A stretch of DNA of 64,000 bases from Haematococcus lacustris. Taxonomy: Eukaryota; Chlorophyta; Chlorophyceae; Chlamydomonadales; Haematococcaceae. Under the pieces are notes generated by a model that was not told the DNA's origin, ran no database searches, and saw only the letters and a program-made list of their open reading frames with translations. Numbering within the stretch: the stretch's first letter is position 1; every line of letters begins with the position of its first letter. The stretch spans positions 5,143,045 through 5,207,044 of the forward strand of contig JASKMD010000010.1 of the NCBI GenBank assembly GCA_030144725.1, given 5' to 3'. The translations under genes and the position numbers were made by a program. Below, piece by piece: positions 11,021-22,598 of the stretch.

Positions 11021-12035
11021 CCGCACCTGGTGTTGCTGCTCAGCAAACTGCTGCTCCCTCAGGTGCATTTCTTCCTGCTGCTGCTGCAGCTGCTGTTGCT
11101 GCTCAGCCACCTGCTGCTCCTTACGTTGAAGTTCATCCTGCTGGAGGTCCTGCAGCAGTTGCTGTAGATGTTGCAAGCGTTGGGTGTCAGCAACTTGTTG
11201 CTCCCTCTGCTGCAGGTCAGCCTGCAGCTGATGCAACTGTGCCTCATAAGCACCAGCATCAGCATGTGCTTTGGCATCAGCCTCAGCGGCAAGAGCCTGG
11301 GCCTTGGCCTCAGCCTCAGCAGCCCTGCGCTGTGCCACAACCTCCCTCGCTTTCTGCGCACCGTCACATCTAGCCTTTGCCTCCCTTATCTTATCAACCA
11401 TGGCCTGCACAACGGCAAACAAAGTTACTAGCTCCGTTTCTGCATATTTTTTTCTTATTCTTGCCGATCGTGGTTGCTCAGGAGCCACAAGCACCAATAA
11501 TCAGGAAATCGTGTGCAACCTGAATCGCTGCCACATGTCGACCGAACCTGTGTTCAGCAGTAATGCGCCGTCGCGGTCACGCTCCCAGCCCGCAATGCCA
11601 TCGACCTGCAGATTGGGCGCCGTTTGATGACGAAAGGTGACACTTTGGAGCGGGGGCAGGGAGCAGGCCGGGAGAGGGTTTCGATGCAGCAGGTGAGCTT
11701 GGGAGTGGGTTTCGATGCGTGCTGAGACGTTGCAACACTAATGCGAGCTAACCTAAAAAGTTGACATGTCCACTCGAGATGCGCCATTCACGCCGCAATG
11801 TGTCCAGGCTGCCTATAGATGTTGCCAAACGTGTCTGCGATGCTCCAGAAGACGGCGCTGGTTGGGGGCCAGCCACCCGGCAAACCGCTGGAGCTCTCTG
11901 CACTCTATTCGGGCCATCAGCAGCTCATCGCACAAATCGGCGGCCTCATCCGTGCAGAAATGAGTTAGAAAGTTATCTCGTGAGCCATGGGGGTGCAGCC
12001 AATGGCGGGGGTGACCTGCTGCTTAGGGCACGACT

Positions 12036-12103
12036 GTTAACGTTAACATCCTGATGTTTGGGCCTGTTAACGTGGGTTAACAAATCGTTAACGTAACGTT
12101 AAC
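12036..12103. repeat. Cluster of six GTTAAC palindromes
   Basis: GTTAAC starts at 12036, 12042, 12066, 12076, 12087 and 12098. A second cluster (12823-12878) resembles it in inverted orientation (GTGGGTTAAC against GGGTTAAC and GGTTAACCC), so the two may be decayed ends of one element. Confidence 0.75.
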
Positions 12104-12822
12104 ACCTTGAGCCTAACACCCTGACGACCCGGAGTGCGATGGAGGTTTACTAGAGGTCTATACACGAATACAACAAAGAACGCTCCCGACATCTATAGAG
12201 CCAGCAATGGGCTTCGTTGAGAACCGTGGGCTAGTATGAGCTGAGAGGTAGCGGTGCGCCGGCGTGCAAGCCTCTGAGCCGCTGAGCAAGCAGCTGAGCA
12301 AGCCGCGCAGCCATTGTTGTCCTTTTGTTGCTGCGTGATGTTCGATACGGCCAATGGCGCCTAGCAAGCACACAACCTTAATAATGCTGATGTTGTAATG
12401 TGCCTCACGTAGCGCCGTAGAGAGTTGTAGCTCCCCGGAGTATAGTTAGCTAGTCCCGCTAGTGCGGAGAGTGCTTGTGTTGTTAGCCTAGACTTGCACG
12501 ACTGACTTGCACGACGCACTTTGTGCATTTGCGCCTGCGATGCCTGACGCCATCATCCCAGCCACCACCCTAGCTAACGGGACAATAGCGTCCTTGTTCG
12601 TCGCCATCTAAAAGAAATCGCCTCCAAAGCTGCAGCCAACCCCCAAAGCTACAGGCGACCAGCCATGGCCTGCTTCAAGGAGAGTTACATCATAGCGAAA
12701 CACCAGCCGAGCACTGTAGCTCTGCGTATAGCTTTGCTTTGCGGAAAGGCTGCGTGTTCGAAGATTGGGGTCGCGGTTGCTTCGCCTTCCATCGCGACTG
12801 CGGAGCGCGACCTGGCGGTCGT

Positions 12823-12878
12823 GTTAACAATTTGTTAACTTTTCTCCCTTGGTTAACCCATGTTAGCTTTGGGTTAAC
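12823..12878. repeat. Cluster of four GTTAAC palindromes
   Basis: GTTAAC starts at 12823, 12834, 12852 and 12873. This is the partner of the 12036-12103 cluster, 720 bp away. Confidence 0.75.
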
Positions 12879-14041
12879 AAACCGGGTCATGCTCTACTGC
12901 TGCTCCCTCACCGCGGCCACCAGGCAGGGCAAAGATGTTCAGGACTTTACCTGAGGTGTGGAGTTGAACCTGCTGGTGGCTAGGCCTCTAGGCACTTCGC
13001 CGCCACAGCACCAAGGCGCATTCGATGGTGAGCCAGCATCTGCGTGGCTTGGCACCCAAGCCATAGGTCCTCGTTGGCTTGGGCAGGGGCAGGGGGAGGG
13101 GAGGGGCAGGGCTGTCTGTGAGCTACTTCCGGCTGCAGCGGCCAGGCACACCGCGCTTTGTCTGTGCTGCTGTGGCTGTTTACATTCTCGCAGACAACTT
13201 GTAAATTGTGTGGCAGTGCTTGTCACTTACATCGCACATCAAACCAGCTCAACCAAACAATTTTCATCGCACGCCTACGTTCCTGAACCAGTCCACGAAA
13301 TCCCACAATAACTAGTGATAAGTAGCAAGTCAGCCAATACCAACTATTCACCGCATGACGTAACAACACCTCGCATGCAGGGCTTGGAAGATTTGCAGGC
13401 GCATTTCGAAATGCAGAACTGTAACATCAGCAATTTGGTTTGAGGAGATCCCTATACATCCTGATTGAGTTGTGGGAGCAGGTCGTGCCCCCAGGCAAAA
13501 GCTCTTCCCTTGCACGCCGGCGCCGCACATGGAAATGCTCCACATGCATTATCAGGCGCTACATCCCACTTTGCTGTGTCATTATAACCCAACCTGCCCT
13601 GACACTACATGGTTTGTCACCATGATGTAGGTCAATGATGCATGGCCATAGCGTTGCTGTCATGGGGCATGTGTGGCATACATTGCAGCACTAGTCCGAT
13701 GCTTTCTTTGCACGCTGGCTTGCCACGTGCACACCACTTGCCACTTGCATGGAAGGGGTGGATGACAACCAGAATGTGTTCATCAACCTGCACGGTACAA
13801 GCAGCAGAGCAGTGCATCATCATTGCCACCATCACTGCTGCTGTTTAGCCCACCATTACCTACGTCATATCTGAGGTGTATGCAAATTATAGGATCAAAC
13901 AACGTTCCATAACTCGGATGACATCATTGTGCACCTACCGAGTAGTGGCGAATCACTGCTGGCATTGCCTGGCTCTCAGCTTGCATGACAACAGGCAGGC
14001 ACTGCAAGTCAGCCCTTTGGCACCCCTGTGCCAGGACTTAC

Positions 14042-17000
14042 CCCTTGCCCTTGATATTCTGCGCCCCTCTGGCTTCCAGGTACAGGGTGCAGCCCGTGTC
14101 GGGGTCAGCGACCTCCACTCTGCTTCCCACCAGCATTTCATCTGCTTGCTCACTAGTTTCATGAGGAACTGCCAGGTGTTGCTTGGCAACCTCGGCGATG
14201 TCCGTGTCAATGTTGACACACACTTGCACATTGCTCTTGCTGCTGTTTACACGATGACTGTGAGGAGCAGCTTCAAGGAAAGACCTTGATGATGCCGCAG
14301 GAATGTCATAGGAGACAGTGGAGGTAAGGCCAGGAGGGATGGAGGCCTGACTTTGAAGGTCGTGCAGGGATGTGTTGAGAACTGAAGGCTGAGGGCTAAG
14401 GCCTGAGGGCTGAAGGCTGAGGGCTGGGTGCAGCAGCGCTGCTGTGGACTCGGCTACCTGGGCATGGTGGGCAGGCAAGGAAGGGGTGTTGGCACGATGC
14501 AAAGGGTCGGGTGCAAAGAGCATCAGCGTTGGCAGCAGTCCTCTTCAGCTACAACCACAGCTGCCCATGCATGCGTCAATGAAGTGCTGGGCACTCACAT
14601 GGATGTGCATGGGCTTGCTGGAGGACTCCATGCGGGCCGCCACGTTGGTGGTGTCGCCTATCAGGGTCACGTGTGCCATCTTGTGGCTGATCACGCTTGC
14701 GAATACGGGGCCAGATGCAAGCCCCACTGCGTAGGCAGCATAAGCAGTGCCATCGACTGCCGTGTCATCAATGCATGGAGTGCGGCACTGCCATCACACC
14801 CAAAGCACACTGAGTGTGCCACCTGATGCAGTTTGTCAAAGTTTCCCCGACGAGCTCAGCTAAAGTCACCGGGGGCTGAAACAATAGGTCAAAAAACCAG
14901 GTCCAAACAGGAAACAGGTCCAAACAGGGAACAGGAAACAGGTTGGAAACAGGTCCACACAGGAAACAGGTCCTAACAGGGAAACAGGTCCGCACACCAG
15001 GCTGGTATCTTACGGAGCCCAGGCTCATCTACCCCTGCACTGCAAGTGCACTGACCTGTGCAAGTGTGTTGTGCCATGATTGCTGTCGTCAAGAAAGAGG
15101 TCACACATACATGACGTCAGTCACACAGAGTCAAACACCTGATGGTTGCTATCCCCTTGCCTTCTTGGACCGCATGCCCGTCCTTGCCATCTGCTGGCTG
15201 CTGTTGCCTGGCTGCTGTTGCCTAGCCTGACCCAGCCCAAAGGCCCCTGCCTTGCCAGCGCTAAATCTCACACCTCGAATCTGCACATGACGGCCATCCT
15301 CTGTGGTGTACGCCTCTGCGACCTGCACCATGGCCAGCGCTTGCCTAGCCGCCCGCAGTGCTGCCTCGTGCGGTGCAAAGCGTGGGAAGGCCCCGCTGGC
15401 AGCCATCCAGCAATCGCCCACAATCTCCACCTGCACCCATCAGGGCCGTCAGGTCACACCTCATCTCATGGTATGGTCACACCTCATCTCATGGTATGGT
15501 GGGCCTGCTGTTGAGCAAACATATTGAACCAAGGCCTTGGTATACTAAGGGGCAAGGTAATGTAAACTAAATCGAACTCTCCAGCCCTTCGTCACTGGCT
15601 AGGGAACTTGTACATCTGGTGCTGCTCGTGTCCCCTCTGTCTAAGTGGTCTAGGCACAGACTGGTGCTGTCACCATCTCCCATCTCTGCTGCTGGCCCCG
15701 ACACCTCTGAAGCTCCGAGCTAGGCAAGTTGGTATGGCAGCAGCACTTCACTGTGCGCATGGTTTGTATGCTCGCCCGCTTTCAAGGCAAGCTGAGCTGC
15801 ACCATGAGCAACCATATTGAACCAAGGCCTTGTTCTACAATAGGGGAAGACATGCCACCTGGTACCTTGTACATCCCATGCTGCTCGCACAGCTTGTCAA
15901 AGCGGTCATACAGTCCGCTCAGCAGCGCCACGACCTGGCGTGGTGTCAGCTCGCTGCTGATGGTAGTGTAGGAGCAGATGTCCTGGCCAACAGCAGCAAA
16001 ACCAAGCAGGCTGACCCCGCCCTACCAGCCAGCATTTTCGACAGACAGCAGTACAGATAATGAACTCCCCCATGCAGACTGTGCACCTGCTGAACAGCAT
16101 GTCTCCCGCCACTGCGCCAATGTAATTGTTGCCAATGTAACTGTTGTCAATGTAACTGTTGTCAATGTAACTGTTGCCAATGTAACTGTTGTCAATGTAA
16201 GTTGCGAAGTACCATCTAATGCAGACTAAAATGAAGGGCAAGAAGCGCAAAAGCGCGGATGGGCCCAAAGATATCAAACGTGGACATGGTGATGCATGCA
16301 CATCATGAGCTGCATGCACAATGTGAGCAGTATGCCATGGAGCTGGATGCACAAACATGGTAGCAGTTCAGCTGCCCACTGTTCGACCCTGCCAGCCAAC
16401 AGGCGGTGAGGCTGCACCACATAGCTGTGACTTGGGTGTCGCCTTACCGCAAACAGGATGGTGACCCCATCAAATGCCTCTGCGTATTCCTGCCCTGCCG
16501 CCAGGCAGCGTGCAGCAGGGGGTGGCAGCATGGCTCGCACCAGCTGGCCGTGGCGGAAGCCACTGACCAGCACCACAAACAGCTCGGCTGCAGGCAAGCA
16601 CACGGGCTGGGTCAGTGAGGCGGCATCCTGATGAGAGCAGGCAGCACAGCACCAGCACCAGCACCGCACCGCACAACACATGATGAGAGCAGTGCACCAC
16701 AGCACGTGAACTGCAATCAATGGACATATGCTGCCCTGAGACCAAAGATTGTCATCAATGTGAACCTTTGTTAATTTGACTGATGTGCTCTGTGGGCTGC
16801 GCTCACCTCCCAGCCCCTTCGCTCAGAACCAGACCCGCATCTTGCTAATGGGCTGCTAGTGGAGTGCAGGCCAGCTGGACAGTGGCAATGTGGCAAGAGG
16901 CAGCAGCGTCTTTTGTCACTCAGCATCCAAGCCCTAGCATCTTAGCTTGCACATGTGGATGCAGTAGCAGTAAATATACAGGCCATTATTACGAAAGCTT

Positions 17001-18845
17001 CACTGTCTTTGGAGCGTTTCAGACATATGGACATGGCTTGCAGCCGGTGCGGTCACGTAGCAACCGTGGCTATTTATCCTCAATTTTTGCTATTAATGCT
17101 ACAGCCCGTTTGATAACAGAACTTGGTCATGGGTAACAGGCATTGGTTTTGCTCGTTGTGTCGAACAAAAAACACTAAAATGCAGCAGCTTTGCCTGGGG
17201 TCCCGGCCGCAAGGCCGGAAGCAGGGCAGGGTGGCATGCAGCATCCCACCCATAGCTGGCACCGCATGGCCAATGGCACCTCACACCTGCCAGGATGAGG
17301 CAGAGCAGTGGCATGGTTGCCAGCAGGGGGATCCTCCAGACCGGGTTGTTGCCCCTGAGCCGCCAGACCTTCAGTGTCCAGGCGTCCCCACTGGGCAGCC
17401 TGTCAGCAGGGTGAGCAGCAACCTGTCAGCAGGGTAAGCAGCAGCCTGGCACCAGGGTGAGCAGCAGCCTGGCAGCGGGGTGAGCAGCAGCCTGGCAGCG
17501 GGGTGAGCAGCAGCCTGGCACCAGGGTGAGCAGCAGCCTGGCAGTGGACACGTTCCCAGGAATGGCATGGCCAGGACCATTGAACCCAGCTGCAGTCCGA
17601 TCAACGTCTAAGGAATACAGGCTTGCAAAGCTCAGTCTGCTTGTGTGGGCAGCGGCAGGCAAGTGCAGTGGCCTGGATACAAGGGGCTGGCAGGCCGAGG
17701 TCTGACCAGGCCATGGCAATGAGGGCGGGCCACTGCAGGGTGGACAGTGGCCTAAACAAGACCTTCACAGCTCTCACCTGTGCCCCACCCCTAAGGCCAT
17801 GGCTAACTCAAGACAACCAAAGACGACCCAAGTGATGCAAAGGCTGGTGTTCCGCTGAAGCTGCAGCCCTTGCCAGTTGGTGCCTCCCTGCTGGCCCTAG
17901 CCACATCACCATCACAGCAGGACTAGGTACTGGGACTAGGTACTGGGACACTGGGACTAGGTACTGAGACAGGGACACGGGGACACATCCGCACCACACC
18001 CTCACACCCTCACACCCTCAGACCCTCAGACCCTCTTATGTCATACACATCGGCACCACGCTGGGACACTGGGACTAGGGACTGGGACTAGGTCGGGGTG
18101 TGGGATGAGTGGATGTGTATGACATAAGAGGGTCTGAGGGTCAACAACACAGGAAGCAGGGAGCAAAAGGTGCTAGGTTGGGAGGTGGTGGAGGGCAGGC
18201 CTAGTGCCTGTGTGGCATGAGCTGTGAAGTGCTCTGGCTCAAGTACTGGTATCCCGCACACTGGGAGTACTTTGCAGTAGCTGAGGGAGACTACCCACAG
18301 TCAAACATGTTGCTCCATGTTGAATGAGTTTTGTTTGCCTGTTATCCTGTACACCCCATGTACCAGGCTGCCAACACGCAAGGACAGAGAACCAAGGAGA
18401 AGGAAAACAATGTGTGGTCACGGTGACTTCACCAATCTCCACTCACTGGGCTATAGCGTGTTCCCAACAGGTCCTATAGAGGAAGGTAAGGGAGTGGCAG
18501 TGGTGCAGCCATCATTGCCATCAGGAGCAGTCTGTGGTGCAGGCTCTGCCAGGGTCCCAGGATTGCAGAGATGATGGCGGGCAGAAACACAGGACCAGAA
18601 GCAGTGTCAGGCAGGAGGCAGTTGAGGTGGTGGCCAGCATCTCAAATGGACACCCACATGGCCGACATCGTGCTGATATCTTCCCGCCCCTGTACAACGG
18701 CATGGGCTGCGGAGCTCTGGGCGACCACCAAGTCACCAGAAAAGGAGTTTGTGGCCAGCACCACATTGGCTGGCACCGACAGCTGATACTCCAGCCCCTC
18801 TTCACGCAGCCGGCTCAGCTGCACATCCTTAGCTGTAAGGCCACA

Positions 18846-18911
<66 letters not shown>

Positions 18912-21900
18912 GTAGCAGTAGCAGCAGCATGGGCTTCAGCATGGGCTTCAGCATAGCATCGGCAGGTCTGAAAAGAACCCATTGCATGGTACGGTGGCAA
19001 GGGGCGCTGTCATCGCTGTAGTGACTACATGCACTGAGTGCTGTAGGGTTGACACGTTGACAAGTGTCAGCCAGCTAGCAGCCTAGGTCAAGCCAATTCA
19101 CAAACTCTAGCCAATGCTCTCTACCAAGATCACGACAAGGGTTCAGTATAGCGGTGAACCCATAGCAGAACACATGCAGAGTGGCTACATTGCAGGTAGC
19201 ATATAAAGCTCAGGAGTGTTAGGCAGTGTTAGGCAGGAGGGCAATCCAAATAGCAGCAGGCCACAGCCAGGACTCCCATCCAGCACCAGTGGCAGCTATA
19301 CCAGGCGAATAAAAAGTCACAGTCACTGGACCAGCCAAAGACGAGATGGAGCCACCCACTTGATAACAGCAGGCCTAGGTCCACTGATGCAATGACCCCT
19401 CCCCAGAAGCGTGTGCGGCTGACCGGGTCATAGCAGCCAGCCGGGATGGGGCAGTACGACACGTCACGGCTCATGCCAAACAGCTCTGTAGCAGAGACCT
19501 GCAGGTGGCAGGGCAGACCAGACCCTGTGCCGTGGCCCAAGCACTGTGCTGGCTGACAAAAGGTTTAATAGCTGCCAGGGGTGCATGCCAATGGGCCTGA
19601 GGCAGCGCAGGTAGGTTTACAGCCAATGTTTGAATTACGAAACTAAATATAACTATATGATACGGAGGATAGAAACCCTGTGGAGAACATTCACACACAG
19701 CAACAACACAATAAAATCAATGAAAAGTAGGGTAGGGCACTGGCAAGGCACGGACACATACGTTGGAGATGCTAATGGGAAGTCCGATGTTCACGTCGAC
19801 CCGTCCATTGGGTCGGTGGAAGAACTGAAGCACGGGGTTGTCCAAGGGGAAAGCCGTGGCAAACCTGCACAGGTGGGAGGGGCGTGGGGTACCATCGCCA
19901 AAGCCTTGCTGTGGTGCAAAGACTGCCCAGGCCAAGCAGTGGCTCTTGCCATGGCAAGCAGACCAATTGTCATGGCATGGCGGTGCCTGGGCCAGGGCCA
20001 TGCCTTCCACTACAAAGTCTACTGGCTCAATGGCACTATAACCAGACAGATGTCAGTGTCAACGTTAATACACACTGACGCTGTGCTGATACATTCACCT
20101 TAAGCTCCATAAAGCGGGAATTGAAGAATTACTCTGTGAATCACTCCGTGGAGATGATCAGTGACAACCATGCCATGGAAAAGGACCTAGAGGCTGTCCC
20201 AGAATGAAGCGGCATGAAGCGGCGTGAAGCAATTCAGGGGGGTGGGGGGGTTCCAGCATCAAGTGAGGTTGCGGGCTCAAGAACTGTAGCAGTGGTGCAG
20301 TGGGGGCGGGGTCAACGTCGAACGAGATGGCCACCAGAGTCATGGCCAGGAGGGGCCGGGAGCATGCCCAGACAGCAGTGCAGGTGGCAGGTGGCAGCTG
20401 CCCTGTGCGTGTCATAGCTGTGCCCTGCAGTCTCACCTGGGGTCTCTGCCAAAGGGGGTTTGCATGAAGTCGAGGCCGATCGTGTTGGCTGCAGCAGCAT
20501 TGCTGGGGTAGAACATTGTCAAGCGCCCCATGGGAAGCAGAGCAAGGGCGATTGAGGGTCCAGGGCCCTTAGCAGGTCGCGACAACAACAACAGCAGCAG
20601 CCAAACCGTCGGCAAAAGCAGCAGCAGTGAGAGCAACGTCTGCAGCGAGGGGTACCCAGAAAGAGGCTGAAGGATGCAGGTGAAGTTGAGAGCATAAGCT
20701 AGGAAGAGGGTGTAGCGATCATCACATCATTGACCTCCGCGTTTGAGGGAAGGAAGGCAGCAGCGGCCATGGCAGCTAGACAGGGCATCTAATGCAGCAG
20801 TGCTGTAGTGACCCCTGAGGGTGGCCTGAGGGTGCTACAAACTGGGCTGAAGCATAAAGCCCGGCTGATCGACCACTAAGCTGTCTGTCACATCTCGTGG
20901 CTGCATCCACCCTCTAGGGACTCAGGACATCCCGACACAAGTCATAACAGGCACAAGCATGCAGGACTGCTCCCAGCCTACAGGGGTATATAAATGCATA
21001 CATGAAACCTATACATTCAGATTTATATACATACAACGTACTTATATACATACATATATATACATGTATACTTATATATTTATAGGATACATATCTATAC
21101 TACCAGCTGCTACTGCCTTATTGCTCTCTCACCCATGATGCGGCCCACATTATGTTTTGTCATCATGATGTGGCCTGTGCTTGGGCTCCAACAGGCAGAC
21201 ACCCTTTGCTGTCTGTCTGCTGCCCACCTCACCCACTGACTTGTCTCCCGTACTGCCATGGCAATGCCCAGTTCATCTGCCTTACTATCACCCATGGTCC
21301 CATGGCCATGCCCAGTCTATTTGAAACAGTGGCTTCCTGGCTAAAGCCTGATTCCCATGGCCACTCACTCTGGCAATCAGCTCTGCTGCTGTCTGGTTAA
21401 ATAGCTTCCTCAGGTCAGGTACATGGGGTGTAGCCAACACCTGCACACCAGCACAGCAGGAGCATGTTTGCCAGCATGACAAAGGGCAGCTCCTGGGCAG
21501 CTCCTGGGTGGCTTGACGGTTTGGGGCTCACGTGGTGCAGGAGAGCAGACGCCCCCCAAGACGAGGATTGAATACAACAACAAGCATTACAGCCCCAGCA
21601 CCTGGCACCATTCTAGTGCCATCTGGCATGAACCTGCTTTCCTGATGTAAATGTGGAGTGGGAGCAGCAGGCAGGGCTCAATAGGCCAAGCTAGCCAACA
21701 CGCTTCCTCCTGCTCCACTGGCTCACCCAGTCTTAGTTTCAGCATCCCACCACACCTGAGACTTGAGCGCAATAACCATCCAGTACCCCTCCCGGAACAT
21801 CTGCGCGATGCCCTCCACTGCCAAGCCTGCTAGCTGTCTGTCGATGTTCTGCTGGGCAATTGCATGCTGCTTGGCGGCATAGGCCACTGCAAACTCAGTG

Positions 21901-22130
21901 ACCCCAACCTGTGCAGTGAGAAGTTGCACCGTGAGCAGCGTGTTTCAGGTGGACGTGGCTGCAGTTCATGTGGGGCTAGGCAGTGCTTGTGCATCGGTGG
22001 TGGCTTGCACAGCTACCAAGCTCGTCCTGTGTGCTGCAACATGGGAGCTTGCGTGCTGTACCAGGACAAGCAGTAGACACAGCGGCGCAATCCAAACGAC
22101 GGGATGGTAGCGAAGTAAGCTGGCCACCAT
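14042..22130 (-). CDS. CHASE-like receptor class III nucleotide cyclase (multi-exon)
   Basis: Clear exons, 5' to 3': 22130-22017 (MVASLLRYHPVVWIAPLCLL, membrane anchor), 21908-21756, 21440-21369, about 20640-20437 (FYPSNAAAANTIGLDFM), 19864-19762, 19498-19360 (YDPVSRTRFWGGVIASVDLG), 18832 to about 18654 (LREEGLEYQLSVPANVV). A second membrane exon follows near 17369-17289 (VWRIPLLATMPLLCLILA). Then 16587-16448, 15982-15866, 15430-15274, 14726-14599 and about 14560-14042 build the catalytic domain. The first half fits a CHASE ectodomain. The second shows VTILFA|DICSYTTIS, VEIVGDCWMAASG, RVGLASGPV, GDTTNVAARMES and RGAQNIKGKG, so both metal Asp and the Asn/Arg pair are present. Role: membrane receptor making a cyclic nucleotide in the cytosol. 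The last exon, the exon around 20.7 kb and the junction after 14599 are unresolved. Confidence 0.8.
14878..14992. repeat. AAACAGGTCC-type tandem repeat
   Basis: About eight degenerate copies of a 12-17 base unit (AACAGGTCCAAACAGGGA) inside a cyclase intron. Confidence 0.8.
16128..16203. repeat. 15-bp tandem repeat (GTCAATGTAACTGTT)
   Basis: Five copies of a 15-base unit with TGTCAAT/TGCCAAT alternation, in the cyclase intron between the exons ending at 16448 and starting at 15982. Confidence 0.85.
17395..17545. repeat. 22-bp tandem repeat (GGGTGAGCAGCAGCCTGGCA)
   Basis: About seven copies of a 22-base unit directly upstream (minus strand) of the cyclase membrane exon. Each copy contains GGGTGAGC, so the array is also rich in splice-like AG/GT dinucleotides. 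Confidence 0.85.
18022..18141. repeat. Perfect 30-bp inverted repeat, 60-base loop
   Basis: Bases 18022-18051 and 18112-18141 are exact reverse complements. The loop holds GGGACTAGG units. It sits in a cyclase intron, so the transcript could form a 30-bp perfect stem. Confidence 0.9.
18849..18910. repeat. (GCA)n trinucleotide repeat, about 20 copies
   Basis: Uninterrupted CAG/GCA units just upstream (minus strand) of the cyclase exon that starts at 18832. On the transcript it reads CTG/TGC and lies in the acceptor region of that intron. Confidence 0.95.
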
Positions 22131-22598
22131 CTGCGGCGCAAGACTTTGCAAACGTTTGCTTAGGTTGTGCGAGTTGTTGGAGTCGGGCTGTCAACGTACG
22201 ACTGGAAGGCTCAAACCTTTCCGAGCACTCGGAACTCGTTTCTTTTCCGCCGGAAAAACACCGATGCCCTGGAGCGGAGACATGTAGTGCACAGCGCATC
22301 ATCGCTCAGGCTAGTATCACTGGTTCCAGAACCGATTCTGTCTGCAAGCCCATCGTCGCCACGCCCCATCGCGATGCTTGCCCGAACTTGCTGCATTTAT
22401 TTTGTGCGTAAAACACAGCTAGCAAAAATATCAACGGTGACGATAAGAACAATATCAACGCCGTATTATTCCGTACAATACCGACCCCCTCGCAAAACTC
22501 CCCCTCCCAGTACTGGTCCTTCAAGTGACCGCAGGCGAAGCTCGAGAAAGGCCTGCACATCATGTTGTCGTGCAACATCAGCTGGTCATGGACTTACG

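Larger units (their letters stand above)
9152..11497 (-). pseudogene. Transposase-like gene with repeat coiled-coil N-terminus, frameshifted
   Basis: Exon 1 (11497-10220) gives 426 residues. A charged start (MVLVAPEQPRSARIRKKYAE) leads into a long Gln/Glu-rich coiled coil with ten or so 21-residue repeats. A 5' splice site (CTG|GTGTGC) and an acceptor at 10132 (TGTCAG|GGA) join it in phase to exon 2 (10131-9152). Exon 2 carries GAYWKQRTMSVFVACAHYQD, DMAGNY, VSADK, LWSDGCASQFKG and WSYGATSHFKSTHDSEGG. This motif order matches an uncharacterised RNase H/DDE transposase-like family known from animals and algae (pattern DxAxNY ... SDGxxSQFK ... ATSHxK). The part before WSYG and the part after it lie in different frames because of an 8-bp duplication (9831-9846). 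Discounting those eight bases leaves exon 2 divisible by three. A Cys-rich tail (CACNTCMSVPCQPC) follows. Confidence 0.7.
11498..14041. other. Intergenic or unresolved 3' region of the cyclase gene
   Basis: No exon could be supported. Two clusters of GTTAAC palindromes lie here. The final exon or exons of the cyclase gene (after the GKG codons at 14042) must lie in or left of 13-14 kb, but none was identified. Confidence 0.4.

Noticed and set aside
10142..11167. 341-codon Leu-rich frame on the plus strand (LLHVCLLLLQ repeats)
   Set aside because: It is the complement of the Gln-rich coiled-coil repeat of the minus-strand transposase-like gene.
16128..16203. Possible CRISPR-like or telomeric array
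   Set aside because: A simple 15-bp tandem repeat with no spacers, and not a plant-type telomere unit.
18534..18956. Poly-Ala protein on the plus strand
   Set aside because: Produced by the GCA repeat at 18849-18910 in a cyclase intron.
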